Shown: in pieces, positions 24,901 to 35,489 of the stretch
Numbering within the stretch: position 1 is the first letter of the stretch
Layout of the letters: every line of letters begins with the position of its first letter
Source of the DNA: Maylandia zebra
Lineage: Eukaryota > Chordata > Actinopteri > Cichliformes > Cichlidae
Direction: 5' to 3'
Assembly (NCBI RefSeq): GCF_041146795.1
Contig: NC_135167.1
Coordinates: 2,460,954-2,524,953 of the forward strand
DNA length: 64,000 nt
Translations under genes and position numbers: made by a program
The notes under the pieces: generated by a model
What the model was told of the DNA's origin: nothing
The model's input: the letters and a program-made list of their open reading frames with translations, nothing else
Database searches by the model: none

Positions 24901-27900
24901 CAACATCTGTCTCCAACAGGAACATCACAGCTATGATCGATTCCCATTAATCTGCCTCCAACAGGTTTCTGTATGTGAGATTAGGATTACAGTGGATCCT
25001 CTGAGTTTTTGTTACTCTTCTGCTGTTTGAAGTTTTGAATTCTTTTGTTTGATTTGTTGCAGCATCACTGAGTCTTTGATTTTCCTCCTAAGAACTTTCT
25101 GTTTTGTGTGTTCTGGTTCACCATGTTGCCTTAATGTTTTGACTTCTCATCTTACTGGATCTTACTGCATAGTTGTGCATGCCGATTAATTATATAATTT
25201 ACTATGCTTGTAGTAAGTTGTGAATTCTTGGTCTTTGTTTTGAGTTTATTTCTCGGGTGTCTCACCTGCAGAGGCCACAGGGTGACGTTGATGTCCCCGT
25301 TGATGCCGTCAGGCTGAAACATCGTCGGAGCTGCTCCGGTCGTGAACGACAACATGGCTTTTTTATCCTTAGAGGAAATATAACATACAGTTGGATAACC
25401 AGACCAAAACACGTCCACAAAGAAAAGCTCTTTATTTTATCAACATCAAGTTTTCCAATAATTTTCAAACATATGTACAGAAATTCCTTTCTTGTCTTTT
25501 GCTTTTCATCTCTGAAACATGAGCGCATCACCTGACTGTCCCACTTAAATGTAGGTTAAATCGATAAATCCAGACTGATATTAATGGAGTTGGTTGTGTT
25601 ATTTGTTGCATCCTTCTAATGATTTGATGTTCTCTGCTGGAACGTACCTTGAATATCCCGTTATCGTACATCTTTTCCAGGGAGAAAGCGAAGCCCTGTG
25701 ACAGCACTCTGTCTATCCAGCCCTTCATGACGGCGGGAAAACTGAACCAGTACAAAGGAAACTACAGAAGGAAAAAATAATGTTGTTATTAATACCATTC
25801 AGAATTTTATTATTCTCAGTCATTTTCTAGTTCAACACTCTTTTACATCAAGCATTTCCAAAGACGCAAACATGCCTGTACTAAAAGCTGCAGTTCCCCT
25901 AATGTCCAGCAGAGGCAGAAGTGAGTCAGTCCCCATAGACTTCCAAACTTTACAACAGAAACAAACATGTTTACAGCCTGGTAGCTGGTCTCTGTACATG
26001 GAAGAATGTTTCTATAACCAGTGTTGGGAAGGTTACTTTTAAAATGTATTCCACTACAGATTACAGAATACATGCCCCAAAATGTATTTTGTAACGTATT
26101 CTGAATACTTTGGATTACTTTGTGGTGGAGGTAAGCATGGACGACACAGAGCTCTCAGTTCTCACTCCTTCTTTATTCCTCTCCAAAATCAACTGAACAC
26201 ATCGCGCCACAAAACACAGCAACACACTTCCTCAACACTGGGTGTGAGTGGAGCCCTCTAGTGGTCCACCATAACTTAATATATTATCAAGCAGTTTACA
26301 ACTACATGAATGTGATTTATTACTATTACTGAAGGTCCGCGGCACTGAACCGTAGTAAAGGGACCTCTGACTAATACGTCGGGTTCATGTCGGGCTCGTA
26401 GCCGAAAACTTACTTTACTTTGTTGTGTGGGTCAAGTTTGCTAGCGAGACACAGAGAGAGGCGTTGAAAGGCTGCTGCAACAAAACTTATTGTTTCGGAG
26501 GAAAACAGGAACACGGTGTACAGTCGAGTCTTAACAGCTTACTTACAACTGGGCTCGTCAGGCTCTCTTTTTGGCTGCAGTGGTTATTATTATATTTACA
26601 TGCTTCCAGCTCCCGTTTCTGCTCCGTGACAGCTCATACTTTTCATTTTTCTCCCTCCTCGCTCACAGACACATCACGGGTATGGCAGTCCATTCTCCCT
26701 GCAGCACGGACTACACTGCCCATGATGCTGCATTCTTTAGAGCCTGTAGCATTCTGCCTGTTAGCTTAGCACAACAACAACAACAAGGCCTCTCTCACCC
26801 AGGAAACACACAGTGGCAGAGAGAGCGTCACCCTGTAACCATGGCAACTGTAACGCTGCTGCCTGGAACAACAACATAGCTGTCAAACAAAACCCAAACA
26901 GTCCTGACCTGCGACAGTGTGAAACAGGAAAATACCGCCGTGTAATCCCTTTATTTCAACAAGGTAAATGTATTCTGAATACCGAATAATTGTTCTGTTG
27001 GAGCCTTATGGAGTATTTTCAATGACCTCATGTGACCAAAAATATGGCTGCTGTGAGGTCACTGTACTAACAGACCGTCCGAGAAGGCGGAGCTCCAGGT
27101 TTGGAGAATTTTATTTGCAATAGAGATACGACAGCTACTGAGGAAGATGAATTTTATCACCCTGAAAATCTAAATCCTATTTAAATCTAAATTTATTTCT
27201 AAAACCACTTTACTTCATGTTGCTCAGATGGTGGTTTTATTAGTCTGTGTTCTGCTTCACTTTAAATATTCTGACCTTTCATGAATCCGCCTCAGGAATA
27301 ATCTTTCAGAAGAACAACAACATTCCCGATGAGCAGGGCGATTTAAGGAGCTTGTTGAATTTAGAACACAGAAGCTGAACATTACAAACCATTAAAAATG
27401 GAACCGATCTCTGTATTCTCAGGATAATCCAGGATGTGGGCTCACTTGTGTTTGTGGGCACGATGGAGAGGTTACTCATCATGAAATGGGAAGTTGTGAC
27501 ACTCAATAACTGCAGCTTTTAGTGACCTCTGACCTGGAAGATGATGAGCTCGGCCTCTGTTACTTTGCGCTGCTCAGCTACGATGTCTTCGCTGAGACGG
27601 CCCTCCATCCCGGCGTGCAGGGTCTCTTCTCCGTACTGGAAATGCTCAGAGTTCCTCACATCACCTGAACACAACACGCTCAGTCAGAATCTCACTGGGA
27701 GGTTTTATCGGTTCACTTTAATTGGGTGTTTTCAACCCAGAGGCACCCTTTCTATATAAAACAAACCTTTGACTTAAGCTGAGAGTTATTTCACTGATAC
27801 CCATCAAAGGCCATAATTTATTAACAAGTGTGATGCTTGTGAGGGGAGATAGTCCAGTGTGCAAAAAACTGATCAGCAGCATTTTTTAAAAACTTTCTGT

Positions 27901-29020
27901 AGAAACTATAACAAAAGCTGTAGCGGCTGGAAAAAGGCAAATCTCACATAGTCCCTGAAACATCCCTTCAGGTCAGCATCTAAGGTCTGAGTGCAAAGCT
28001 GAGGCAGCAGAGCTGTTTGTTGGGTAGCTTCAAAGTGTTTGATGAGGTGATGAAGGCGAGGTTAGCAAGAGTCACGTGGCATGCCTTCATCCATCAGTCC
28101 AATCATTAAAAGTTCTGATGATAGTTCAGGGCGCACAGGAGTTGTTTTTCACCGGGAGACGTGTCTTAAAGTTTCAGCTTCCTCTTTGGTGTCCACTGCA
28201 CACAGAAGTTGTGTCACCATGTGGAGCTGAGGGGCATTTCAGCTCAGAGCATGCCCCGTCTGAGCACTACAGCATTAAAGAGCAGACTACAGCAGACAAA
28301 GAAATGATTAGCCTGCGAATCAGACCAAGGTATGTTTCATTCACTTTAAATATTTACACAGATTTGAAGGTGAGGATTTAAAGGTGAGGTGATGGACCAC
28401 AAACTGAGAGACACACAGAGAGCAGCATTAAAGCTCGAGTTGGTGTTTTGCCAGGATTTGCTGACAATGAGAAAGATGAAGCTCGGCTCAAAACGTGCCC
28501 AAAGACACAAAACAACAAAGAATAAATATGTCAGATGAATGCAGACGAAGCACAAAAAAGGCCAAAAACTGACTGACAGATGCAACGTGAGCTCAGAGAG
28601 ACACGCCTGCAGTCATCTCTGTCTCGCAGCATCTGAAGTCATAAAGTTTAAATGTACAAATATGATGAGCTCCTGCACTCTGCTCTGATTTAAAAATAAA
28701 ACGATGAAAAAAAACTGTAAAGCACTGATGATGAAACAAGCAATAATGTGTGTGTGTGTGTGTTCCCCGTGTGGGGGGGGTCACCGATGATGTCATCCCG
28801 CGTGGCACTGGCTTTGAAGTTCATGGCGTACAGGTCAGACACGACGACCTCGTATCCCTGCAGCTTCAGCTCCTGCAGCGCCACGTCTCGAGCCGCCGCG
28901 TTGAACGAAGCCGGACTCTGGTGGGCGTAAACGATCAGAGCTGTCTTCTGAGCTGACACACACACACAGACACACACACAGACAGACACACAGACAGACA
29001 CACACACACACACACACACA

Positions 29021-29085
<65 letters not shown>

Positions 29086-31523
29086 ACACACAGAGCTGTT
29101 AAACCTTGAAATCAAGTTTGATGACTTTCTTTGTCGTGTTGCTCAAAATATGAAAACTGGAACAAACTAGTGAAAAAAATGAAAAGAGTTCAAATTTAAA
29201 TCTGGATGTTTATCAGAAACATTTCCTCTTTAACAGTAAACACAGACGTACAGCTCGTCCGACACAATCGAGCTTTAAATAGTGTTTCTAAATACAAAAG
29301 ACAGGAAGCAGAAAATCCTGTAAATAACCTTCAGAAGGTGAAACTAGAAACGTTAAAGTCACAGCAGGCTGACCGCAGGATTTCACAGTGCTTTCTGTTA
29401 TTATAAATTCCTCCTGGTCCATCTGGATGTAAGAACAAAAACACATTCCTTTGTTTTGTTTTTAGCTTATTTTTTTATTTCATGCACAGCTTCAGAAGTC
29501 CGAGAGAATAAAAAAGAAACAGGAAGCCTCCAGTTTAGTTTTTCCTTCCACTTTAACCAATAAGCAAATGTGAGAACACCAGAGGTGGGACCAAGTCATT
29601 GTTTTGCAAGTCTCAAGTCTTTATCCTCAAGTCACAAGTCAAGTCTCAAGTAATGTCAGGCAAGTCAGAGTCGAGTCTCAAGTCTGAAATTTTGAATTTC
29701 AAGTCCTTTCCAGTCTTTAAAAAAAAAAAAACACACGAAAAAAGCATGTTGCAGTTATGCTAAATGTAAATATTAGACCATGTGATTTTAAAATCTGTGT
29801 TTTTCTCAACACATGACAAAATAGTGAACTTAGAAAATATACACAAATTGTGAAATTGCACCTCTTTAAAATGCAGCTCAATTAAACCTAGCTCCAAGAA
29901 TAATTTTCACCGACAGTTCTGAGATAAGCTGCATGTTATTCTTGGATGCGGTTGTAGGACCGGCCTTAAAATCGCATGACAAAAATATCATACATAAATA
30001 AATGATATTTTTTTAAAAATATCATTTTTTTTAAAAAAAACTGCATCACCAACGTAGCCTGGAAAACATTTGCTAGTTAGATGAAGTCAGCTATCTCATC
30101 GTAGCATATTTATATGCATATTTATAATTATACGGTTCTTGGAGTGAGTGCATACACTCATGAAGGTTAGTAACTTCCGGTCACTGCAACAAGCCCAGGT
30201 ACAGTTTACCGACGGATGGGTGCAGGACCTTGAAATGCACCGTGTAGAACGAAAGACCATCGTACGTATCATAAGTTTACCAGTCTCACAAATCGTCGTC
30301 ATAAATACACATTCGTTAACCGTTTATTAATATAACCTTTGAGCTCAACGGTAATTAATTAGTAGTGGAAATAATTTCTGGTAGCATCACAGAAATGTAG
30401 CAGTGACAATAATATTGTATGCTGTAATCGTACTGGACAATTAGTGATACAAAACAACTGTTTTATCCTGTGAATAAAAGTATATGTTTTTGTCAATGTA
30501 CCATAATAACAGAAGCGAAACGCAATATTGTGTCAGGACAATTCACTATTTATGCACAATAAATAAAGGAGCATAGTGCGACAATTTCTGTTCAGCGCCA
30601 GACTTGCTTGTAACCTATATCACCAATTATGTTAAGAAAAATGACGCATTAACTACAACAGCAGACTGACCTTGGTGTAAATGCTTGGAGCAGACTAACC
30701 TGTGAGCTGGAGTGTTCTGGGACGTTATATTTGGTCTTTGAATGGCTGCAATCCAGTCGCGTCTTTGTTACTTCGGAAACATGGCTCGAACAATTTCTCT
30801 TCAACGACGTAATCCGATAACAACCGATCTCTTTACCCGTCGGCTTCCCGTGGCTGTCATGCGACCGGCTATTGCAGTTAATAATACAACAGCTTCTTGA
30901 CATTTTTGTGTTTCTTTTTATCGCTGTGTGACTGATTTCAATTGAAAGCCTGCGTGCGCTAGTACCGCTTGCCACGAGTTCCCAGAATCCTTTGCGGTTC
31001 TACCCGTGAATGACGTCACATTTTCAATCTCTATATAATATGCATGTTAAATTTTATATTTGGGGTAAAATATCAAGTCTTTTCAAGTAAACCGGTTCAA
31101 GTCCAATTCAAGTCACAAGTCATTGGTGTAAAAGTCCAAGTCAAGTCACAAGTCTTAGAACATTTTTTCAAGTCAAGTCTAAAGTCATAAAATTAATGAC
31201 TCGAGTCCAAGTCATGTGACTCGAGTCCACACCTCTGGAGAACACCCAGTGTGGGGTGTATTAATTCATTACGCCATTTTCACATTCCTGCAGTGATCCA
31301 TTATCCAAACCTGAAAATCTTTCTTACTTTGAGGTCACTGTTTTTACAGTTCTGAGAGCAAACTTTATGAAAAAAATTACAAATACTTGGAAATATAAAG
31401 AAAGACATAAACCTGAGGTTTGTTTGGGAGCTGTGTGGATGCACACGGTCTGCCCACAGGACGCTCAGCAGTTTATAGATTTATTTCTCAGATTTTTACC
31501 AATGAGCGCAGACACTTACCCAT
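21936..31523 (-). CDS. nqo1: NAD(P)H quinone dehydrogenase 1-like, six exons, about 292 aa
   Basis: This is a cytosolic FAD-dependent two-electron reductase of quinones in the antioxidant response. Coding exons on the - strand are 31523..31520 (only ATGG), 28952..28785, 27664..27534, 25761..25648, 25367..25266 and 22295..21936. All introns are GT-AG and every junction keeps frame. The flavodoxin-like fold shows [60 protein letters not shown] and the C-terminal [12 protein letters not shown]. The last marks NQO1, as NQO2 lacks that domain. The FAD/hydride-transfer loop reads [18 protein letters not shown]. Human NQO1 has TTGGSGSMY and an HGD there, so Tyr155 is replaced by Phe (F156 here) and His161 by Asn (N162). 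The C-terminus is about 17 residues longer than human NQO1. Introns hold a Tc1 element, a 1.66 kb DNA element, a hAT-like repeat and microsatellites around exon 2. Confidence 0.93.
22714..24318 (-). mobile_element. Tc1/mariner transposon, copy 2 (complete), in nqo1 intron 5
   Basis: Same family and same ends as copy 1 (CAGTGGGGCAAAAAAG and its inverse), flanked by TA at 22712-22713 and 24319-24320. It lies wholly inside nqo1 intron 5, and its transposase is in the same orientation as nqo1. By eye it differs from copy 1 at only about ten positions over 1.6 kb, including a one-base length difference in a T run near the right end. Confidence 0.95.
22930..23952 (-). CDS. Tc1-family DD34E transposase, 340 aa (canonical copy)
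   Basis: Full-length transposase with the same domains as the first copy: an N-terminal paired-like region, then D153, D244 and E279. Unlike copy 1 it retains the canonical HDNDPKH block (D246) and has V193. There is no stop or frameshift. Nothing visible prevents activity. It is expressed, if at all, from its own element or as part of the nqo1 pre-mRNA, where it is read in the sense direction within an intron. The 315-codon frame on the opposite strand is a shadow. Confidence 0.95.
   Translation of the reverse strand: MAKTKELSKDTRKSIVDLHQTGKSESTIGKQLGVKKSTVGAIIRKWKTYKTTDNLPRSGAPRKISSRGVKMIMRTVSKDPRTTRGDLVNDLQRAGTKVTKVTISNTLQRQGIKSRSARRVPLLKPVHVQARLKFAREHMDDTAEDWENVMWSDETKVELFGINSTRRVWRKKNTELHPKNTIPTVKHGGGNIVLWGCFSAKGTGRLIRVKDRMNGAMYREILSQNLLPSVRTLKMKRGWVFQHDNDPKHTARATKEWLRKKHLKVLEWPSQSPDLNPIENLWRELKVRVARRQPQNITALEKICMEEWAKIPATVCANLVKTYSKRLTSVIANKGYVTKY
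26019..26990. mobile_element. Repeat with CAGTGTTGGGAAGGTTAC terminus in nqo1 intron 3
   Basis: The left end CAGTGTTGGGAAGGTTACTT, followed by several 'GTATTCTGAATAC' and 'GTAACGTATTC' words, is a common fish DNA-element terminus. Related words (GTAAATGTATTCTGAATACC) reappear at about 26963-26985, marking the approximate right end. No transposase frame is seen. The superfamily is probably hAT, but this is unproven. Confidence 0.5.
28747..28762 (+). repeat. (TG)8 tract just downstream of nqo1 exon 2
   Basis: Eight TG units on the + strand, so (CA)8 in the nqo1 transcript, about 23 nt after the exon 2 donor. It pairs in principle with the (UG)n tract on the other side of exon 2. Confidence 0.9.
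28955..29095 (+). repeat. (CA)n/(CAGA) microsatellite abutting nqo1 exon 2 acceptor
   Basis: About 140 bp of CA repeats with interspersed CAGA units. In the nqo1 transcript this is a (UG)n tract that runs into the splice acceptor itself (TGTGTGTGTCAG, exon 2 begins at 28952), replacing a normal polypyrimidine tract. Confidence 0.95.
29580..31237. mobile_element. DNA transposon, 1658 bp, with exact 8-bp target duplication (hAT or P superfamily)
   Basis: The left end CAGAGGTGGGACCAAGTCA and right end TGACTCGAGTCCACACCTCTG are inverted repeats. Both flanks are GAGAACAC (29572-29579 and 31238-31245), an exact 8 bp target duplication. The subterminal zones (29600-29720 and 31070-31210) are packed with CAAGTC words, and these run in the same orientation at both ends. 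The centre has a THAP-like exon on the - strand. An 8 bp duplication fits hAT and P elements, and the THAP finger favours P. It lies in nqo1 intron 1. No full transposase is present. Confidence 0.8.
30700..30903 (-). pseudogene. THAP-like zinc-finger exon remnant
   Basis: From an ATG at 30903 the - strand reads [20 protein letters not shown] and continues with a basic stretch, like the start of a THAP finger (C-x3/4-C). After a frame break near 30765 the other frame gives WIAAIQRPN, the conserved W...R region of THAP domains. It ends at a plausible donor (CACAG/GTTAGT, 30700/30699). The closing Cys-x2-His-Phe part is not found nearby. THAP fingers are the DNA-binding domains of P-element transposases and of host THAP proteins. 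The frame break of one or two bases suggests decay. Confidence 0.5.
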
Positions 31524-31572
31524 GCTGCGTCTGCTGGACCCGTCGGCACAGGAGACCGGCTTCGCGGAGCTT

Positions 31573-31578
31573 CTTATA
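31573..31578 (-). promoter_or_regulatory. nqo1: TATA-like box of nqo1
   Basis: TATAAG on the - strand lies about 50 bp upstream of the nqo1 start codon (31523), leaving a leader of roughly 20-30 nt. No perfect antioxidant response element core (TGACnnnGC) was found by eye in the 200 bp upstream. A near match is listed among the rejected items. Confidence 0.45.
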
Positions 31579-32410
31579 GGCCCACGGCTTTGTTAGCGTG
31601 ACAAACAGGGTTAGATCAGATGTCAGGATAGAACAAACCTGTCTGAGAGTCATAACAGCATACCGTGGGGGGCGGGGCATGTTGTCAGAGTGCAGGGCCG
31701 GTTCAGCGGGGTGAACGGACTCTCATGACTGACAGCAGAGTGGACTTTCACATAGTTCACGGATGATTACAAAATCACATAATGGAGACATGATTAAGAA
31801 TATGAGGCCTTTTTTATTTTTATTTTGATCTCACTCAGTCCACAGAACTAATCTTTAATCAGCCAGCCAAGCAAAAAATAAAACGACAAAAAAAAAGATT
31901 AAGTGGAAGCAAAAAATTATAATGATAAAGTCCAAAAACAGGCTGGACATGAAAACAGCCAACGCCAGCCAGGAAACCACAGGAACACCAAGAACAGGAA
32001 GACCTCACACAAAGAAAAAGGAAAAGGAAACCTGCAGCGAGCAGCAACGCGACACAGCGTGACAGGAGCAGGCGGGAAATCAGCTGATACTGAGGGACAA
32101 CGGTGAGGCTTTCTTACTCAGCTAACATCATGCTCGTAAGCTGTCAGTACGAACCACGGCAGTGAGAAACAGGTTCTAATAGCATTATTATCCCTTTGAT
32201 CTAAAAGGGCAAAGGTCAGAGGTCAAAGTCTGATCAGGATCCACTGAAAGCTTTTCCACCTATCATGTTTACAGACACTCAAACGCTACAAAAACCATAA
32301 TGTCCTTGGCTGAGGTGAGTGGGAATCAACGAAGAAACCCAAAAACCATCGAGATTCACTGCTTAAAGGTGCAGTAGGCACCAAGTTTAAGTCACTTCCA
32401 TCAGACAGGC

Positions 32411-32466
32411 ACCGGGACCAGGACCGGGACCGGGACCAGGACCGGGACCAGAATGAGGACCGAGAC
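32411..32466. repeat. Minisatellite of GGGACC/AGGACC units
   Basis: About nine tandem 6 bp units alternating GGGACC and AGGACC, slightly degenerate at the right end. Confidence 0.85.
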
Positions 32467-32572
32467 CTGTAAACAGCTTTGTAAAGTGAGACATGTTTAG
32501 AGGCAATCCCAAGAAAACATCTTTCACCCCTGAGGTTGTGTGCTGCAGCTAAACTTAGAGACGGTCAGTTTA

Positions 32573-32574
<2 letters not shown>

Positions 32575-32607
<33 letters not shown>
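32575..32607 (+). repeat. (TG)n microsatellite
   Basis: About 16 TG units without interruption. Confidence 0.95.
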
Positions 32608-32608
<1 letters not shown>

Positions 32609-32619
32609 ATGGTACAAGA

Positions 32620-33005
32620 GAGTGTCTTGAAGCTTCTATCAGATGCTGGTCATACCTGGAAAGCTCATCTGTAACCATCGTTCTCCTCCTGGACTCCCTT
32701 GGAACTCTGGATTGGATCTCCTGCTACTCCCACTGCTCTCACCTTGCCCGGACACTCGAGCGTGAATCTGAGTCCTGATTGGATAAGGCACAGACAGGAA
32801 GGAAAAAGTGATGATTATTAGTACAAATGGAAGAAGGTGATGGACTTGGATAAGTTTAGCTTCTTCCTACTCCTTTTTGAATATGTTACCATATTAATTA
32901 TGACTATTCTGTTCTCCTTATGTTTTACTTTGATTTTTTTTTTCATTTTCTTTCTGTATTTTTTTTTAAAGAAAAGAAAGGCGTACAATTCCAGCTCCAA
33001 ATAAA
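32620..33005 (+). repeat. Retroposon-like 3' tail
   Basis: Begins with the dispersed GAAGCTTCTATCAGATGCTGG string and ends in long T/A runs and CCAAATAAATTC. The stretch GTTTAGCTTCTTCCTACTCC-like near 32856 resembles LINE 3' ends frequent in fish. The family is not determined. Confidence 0.35.
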
Positions 33006-34699
33006 TTCAAGATGTATGCGAGTTGTGTTTCTGTAAAATATTCGGCGTGTCTACATTAACCCGTCTTTTCCATATCTATCAGATGTGACCTTTATCTGAA
33101 TGATCCTGAGGTGGATTCCCGACACGCTACTCGCACGCTACAGTTCAGGCTCAGCAGGCTGCACTATCATAGGAATGCTGCCTGCACACCTGTGTCACCT
33201 GCTGTTCACCTGATTAGACCTTCAGATAAGAGTGTGCTTTACATGCTGATGTGCAAACTGTGAATGCAGCTCTTCCAGGAATGAAGCGCAGCAGTGCTGC
33301 ATGCCTTTCAAACACACAACCAGATGGTGCAGTCTGCTCTTCTGCACCAGTGAAACATCACAGTTTGATCCAGTGTGAACAGCAGCCAGTTGTTCAGCTG
33401 GTGCTGAACTTGTTCTCTGGGTTAAAAACATCACCGCTGCTGCTGCTGGATCTCTGAGCACCTCAATGCTTCTGGACTCAAACCTGTAACTCCATCTCAT
33501 TCACAAGGAGTGAGCTCTGGGGCTATGAGGTACACGCTGAAGTGCCAAAACCTGCAGTTCCTCTAACGTCCAGCAGAGGCTTCAGCAGTGACTCCCCCTT
33601 CATAGGAACCCTACAGGGCGGGGGGTTTAGATTCACCAGTGTGGGTCAGCTGAAGGGAAATGGCAGTTCTGGTGAAAGTTGAGACGATGAAAGTGTATTC
33701 ACGCCGTGTCTGTGCTACCTCTGTCAGCCGTGACCTCGAGCCGAGCCGGGGCCTTTCAGTGTAAGTTTTGCATGTTCTCCCTGCGCCTGCAGGTTTCCCT
33801 CCACAGTCTAAAGACTCACGCGTTAGTTTGATTCTATGCTGGCCATGTGACCTGCTGTATGAGCGTGCGGTCAGAGCGCCACATGCAGTTCAAAGTGCTC
33901 CCATTGGTCAGTAAGAGGTCATAAGATTAGAAATGCAGCTGAGCTGTGGATGTTTCTCTGATGAGGCAGAGAAGACCGTGTGTAACTGTGCTAATGTTGT
34001 TTTAATAAAATATATTTACATTCATAATAACATACATGTTATTATGTCCTGTGTGTCTAATCAAACACAGGACAAACTCCGCACAGTAAAAAAGTCTGAA
34101 GGACTTTCATGCACTTATTTTAGTCCCTGGTGTCTCACCTGAGTTCCATCCACGGTTAATCAGCAGAAGGTTCTTGAGGCCAGCGCTGTCCTCCACTCTC
34201 CACCAGTTTGTCAGCTACGTTCTGGTGGTAACTAGGTCTTCATGTACCTTGTTTTTGTGATTTAGTCCTTGTGTTTAATCTTGTTTCCCTGTTCCTTCGT
34301 TAGTGGTCACATCTCCAGACCCATCCACTGCTGAAGCTTCTATCGGACGCTGGTCATACCTGGAAAGATGGGGTGGAGCCACCACAGGAACCCACACTGT
34401 GCATCACTGCAGTGTTCGTGTGTTCAGCTGCTGATGCAGAAAATGTAGAATTGCTTTAATATTTGAATCCAGGGGCGGGTCCAAACTTTTAGGGGGGCTC
34501 AGTTTCCAATCATACTGTCACGCGTGCCTTGTAATTAATATTAATGATTCAACTGGAAAACGTCACAATGTTACGTTCCAAAGCCACCTAATGTGTTGGA
34601 TGACCTACTGTAGTGTCTAAGAATAATTCAGAGGGAATAATCAGAGATTTCAATCTAATCCACCGTTTTAGGGCGGAGCCTGTAGTTATCGAACCCGAG

Positions 34700-34980
34700 G
34701 CAAAAACTCAGCCCCCGAGGCCTGGAGTTCGACACCTGTGTGCTGGAGGGTGTAGGGAGCCACAGCCCTGTCCCCCAGGGCATGAAGCATGCATGGAGGA
34801 GATCCAGGCCCAAGGAGTGCGAGAGCCCAAGGAGGACCACCGGAGGGGCATCTGTGCCACCCACCTGGGAAGCTGAGGAGAGCCCCAGACGAGGAGTCAG
34901 CCAGCAGCCACGGAGCAGAAGCCAGACGGGGCTGCAGTGGCGTGCCCGTGGGCTCCGCCAGCTGTGCCAGAGTGTTATTG
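34700..34980 (+). repeat. GC-rich dispersed repeat, copy A
   Basis: Translation of broken frames gives PPGHEACMEEIQ and KLRRAPDEESASSHGAEARR. The - strand at 39440..39790 gives PPGHEAGMEEIK and ELRRVPDEGSLSSRGAEARG. The two stretches are therefore diverged copies of one element in opposite orientation. The family is unknown to me. No functional gene is claimed. Confidence 0.6.
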
Positions 34981-35489
34981 TAACATGTTATTGTTAATAC
35001 TATTAATGGTTGTTTTTAGGGGTGCTCTGATGGAACTAGTCTATGTTTGAATCTCGCTCCGCTCCTCAGACCTCAGAGTCCGAAGAGACACTCAAATATT
35101 TAGAAAAATCACAGGGCTTTGCTGACAGTGGTGAACAAACACATGGAATCAATTATTCAGGGGGAGGGGCATCCGAATTACAGTCTTATTGCACCACAAC
35201 AGTTTATAGTTTCAAGCAGGTCCAAAACCAAAAGCCAGATTCTAAGCCAAGCTGACAGCTGAAGTAAGGCCAATATCAGCCCAAAGTCAAGCCTACCTGC
35301 AGCCCTACCTGTCCAGGGTGTGCCCCGCCCCTCACTCAGTGATAGCCAGGCAAGCAAACATGGCGATTTTTAGAGGACGCCCAGTATGGTGTCCAGTGTT
35401 TGAAGCCAGTGCAGAGCCGAGGTTTGAGCTTTTTGGCTCTTATCATTTTATTGTTTTTCCTGGGATCGTAAAAAGCATTTTAATACTTG
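34981..35489. other. No gene recognised
   Basis: Short unconvincing frames only. Confidence 0.35.

Larger units (their letters stand above)
31580..34699. other. No gene recognised; simple repeats and retroposon debris
   Basis: The stretch upstream of nqo1 contains a GGGACC minisatellite, a (TG)n run and a retroposon-like tail (listed separately). The string GAAGCTTCTATCnGACGCTGGTC-like occurs twice, near 32630 and 34333 (with small differences), so both are copies of one dispersed repeat. No exons were recognised. Confidence 0.4.

Noticed and set aside
28955-29095. CRISPR-like or satellite array
   Set aside because: The repeats are simple dinucleotides without spacers, in a vertebrate intron.
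28835-29115. Frames made of Cys-Val repeats near nqo1 exon 2
   Set aside because: They are translations of the (CA)n microsatellite, extended into the true exon 2.
31726-31740. Possible antioxidant response element upstream of nqo1
   Set aside because: TGACTGACAGCA resembles the TGACTCAGCA core of human NQO1 but has two extra bases and does not fit TGACnnnGC. It would need functional data.
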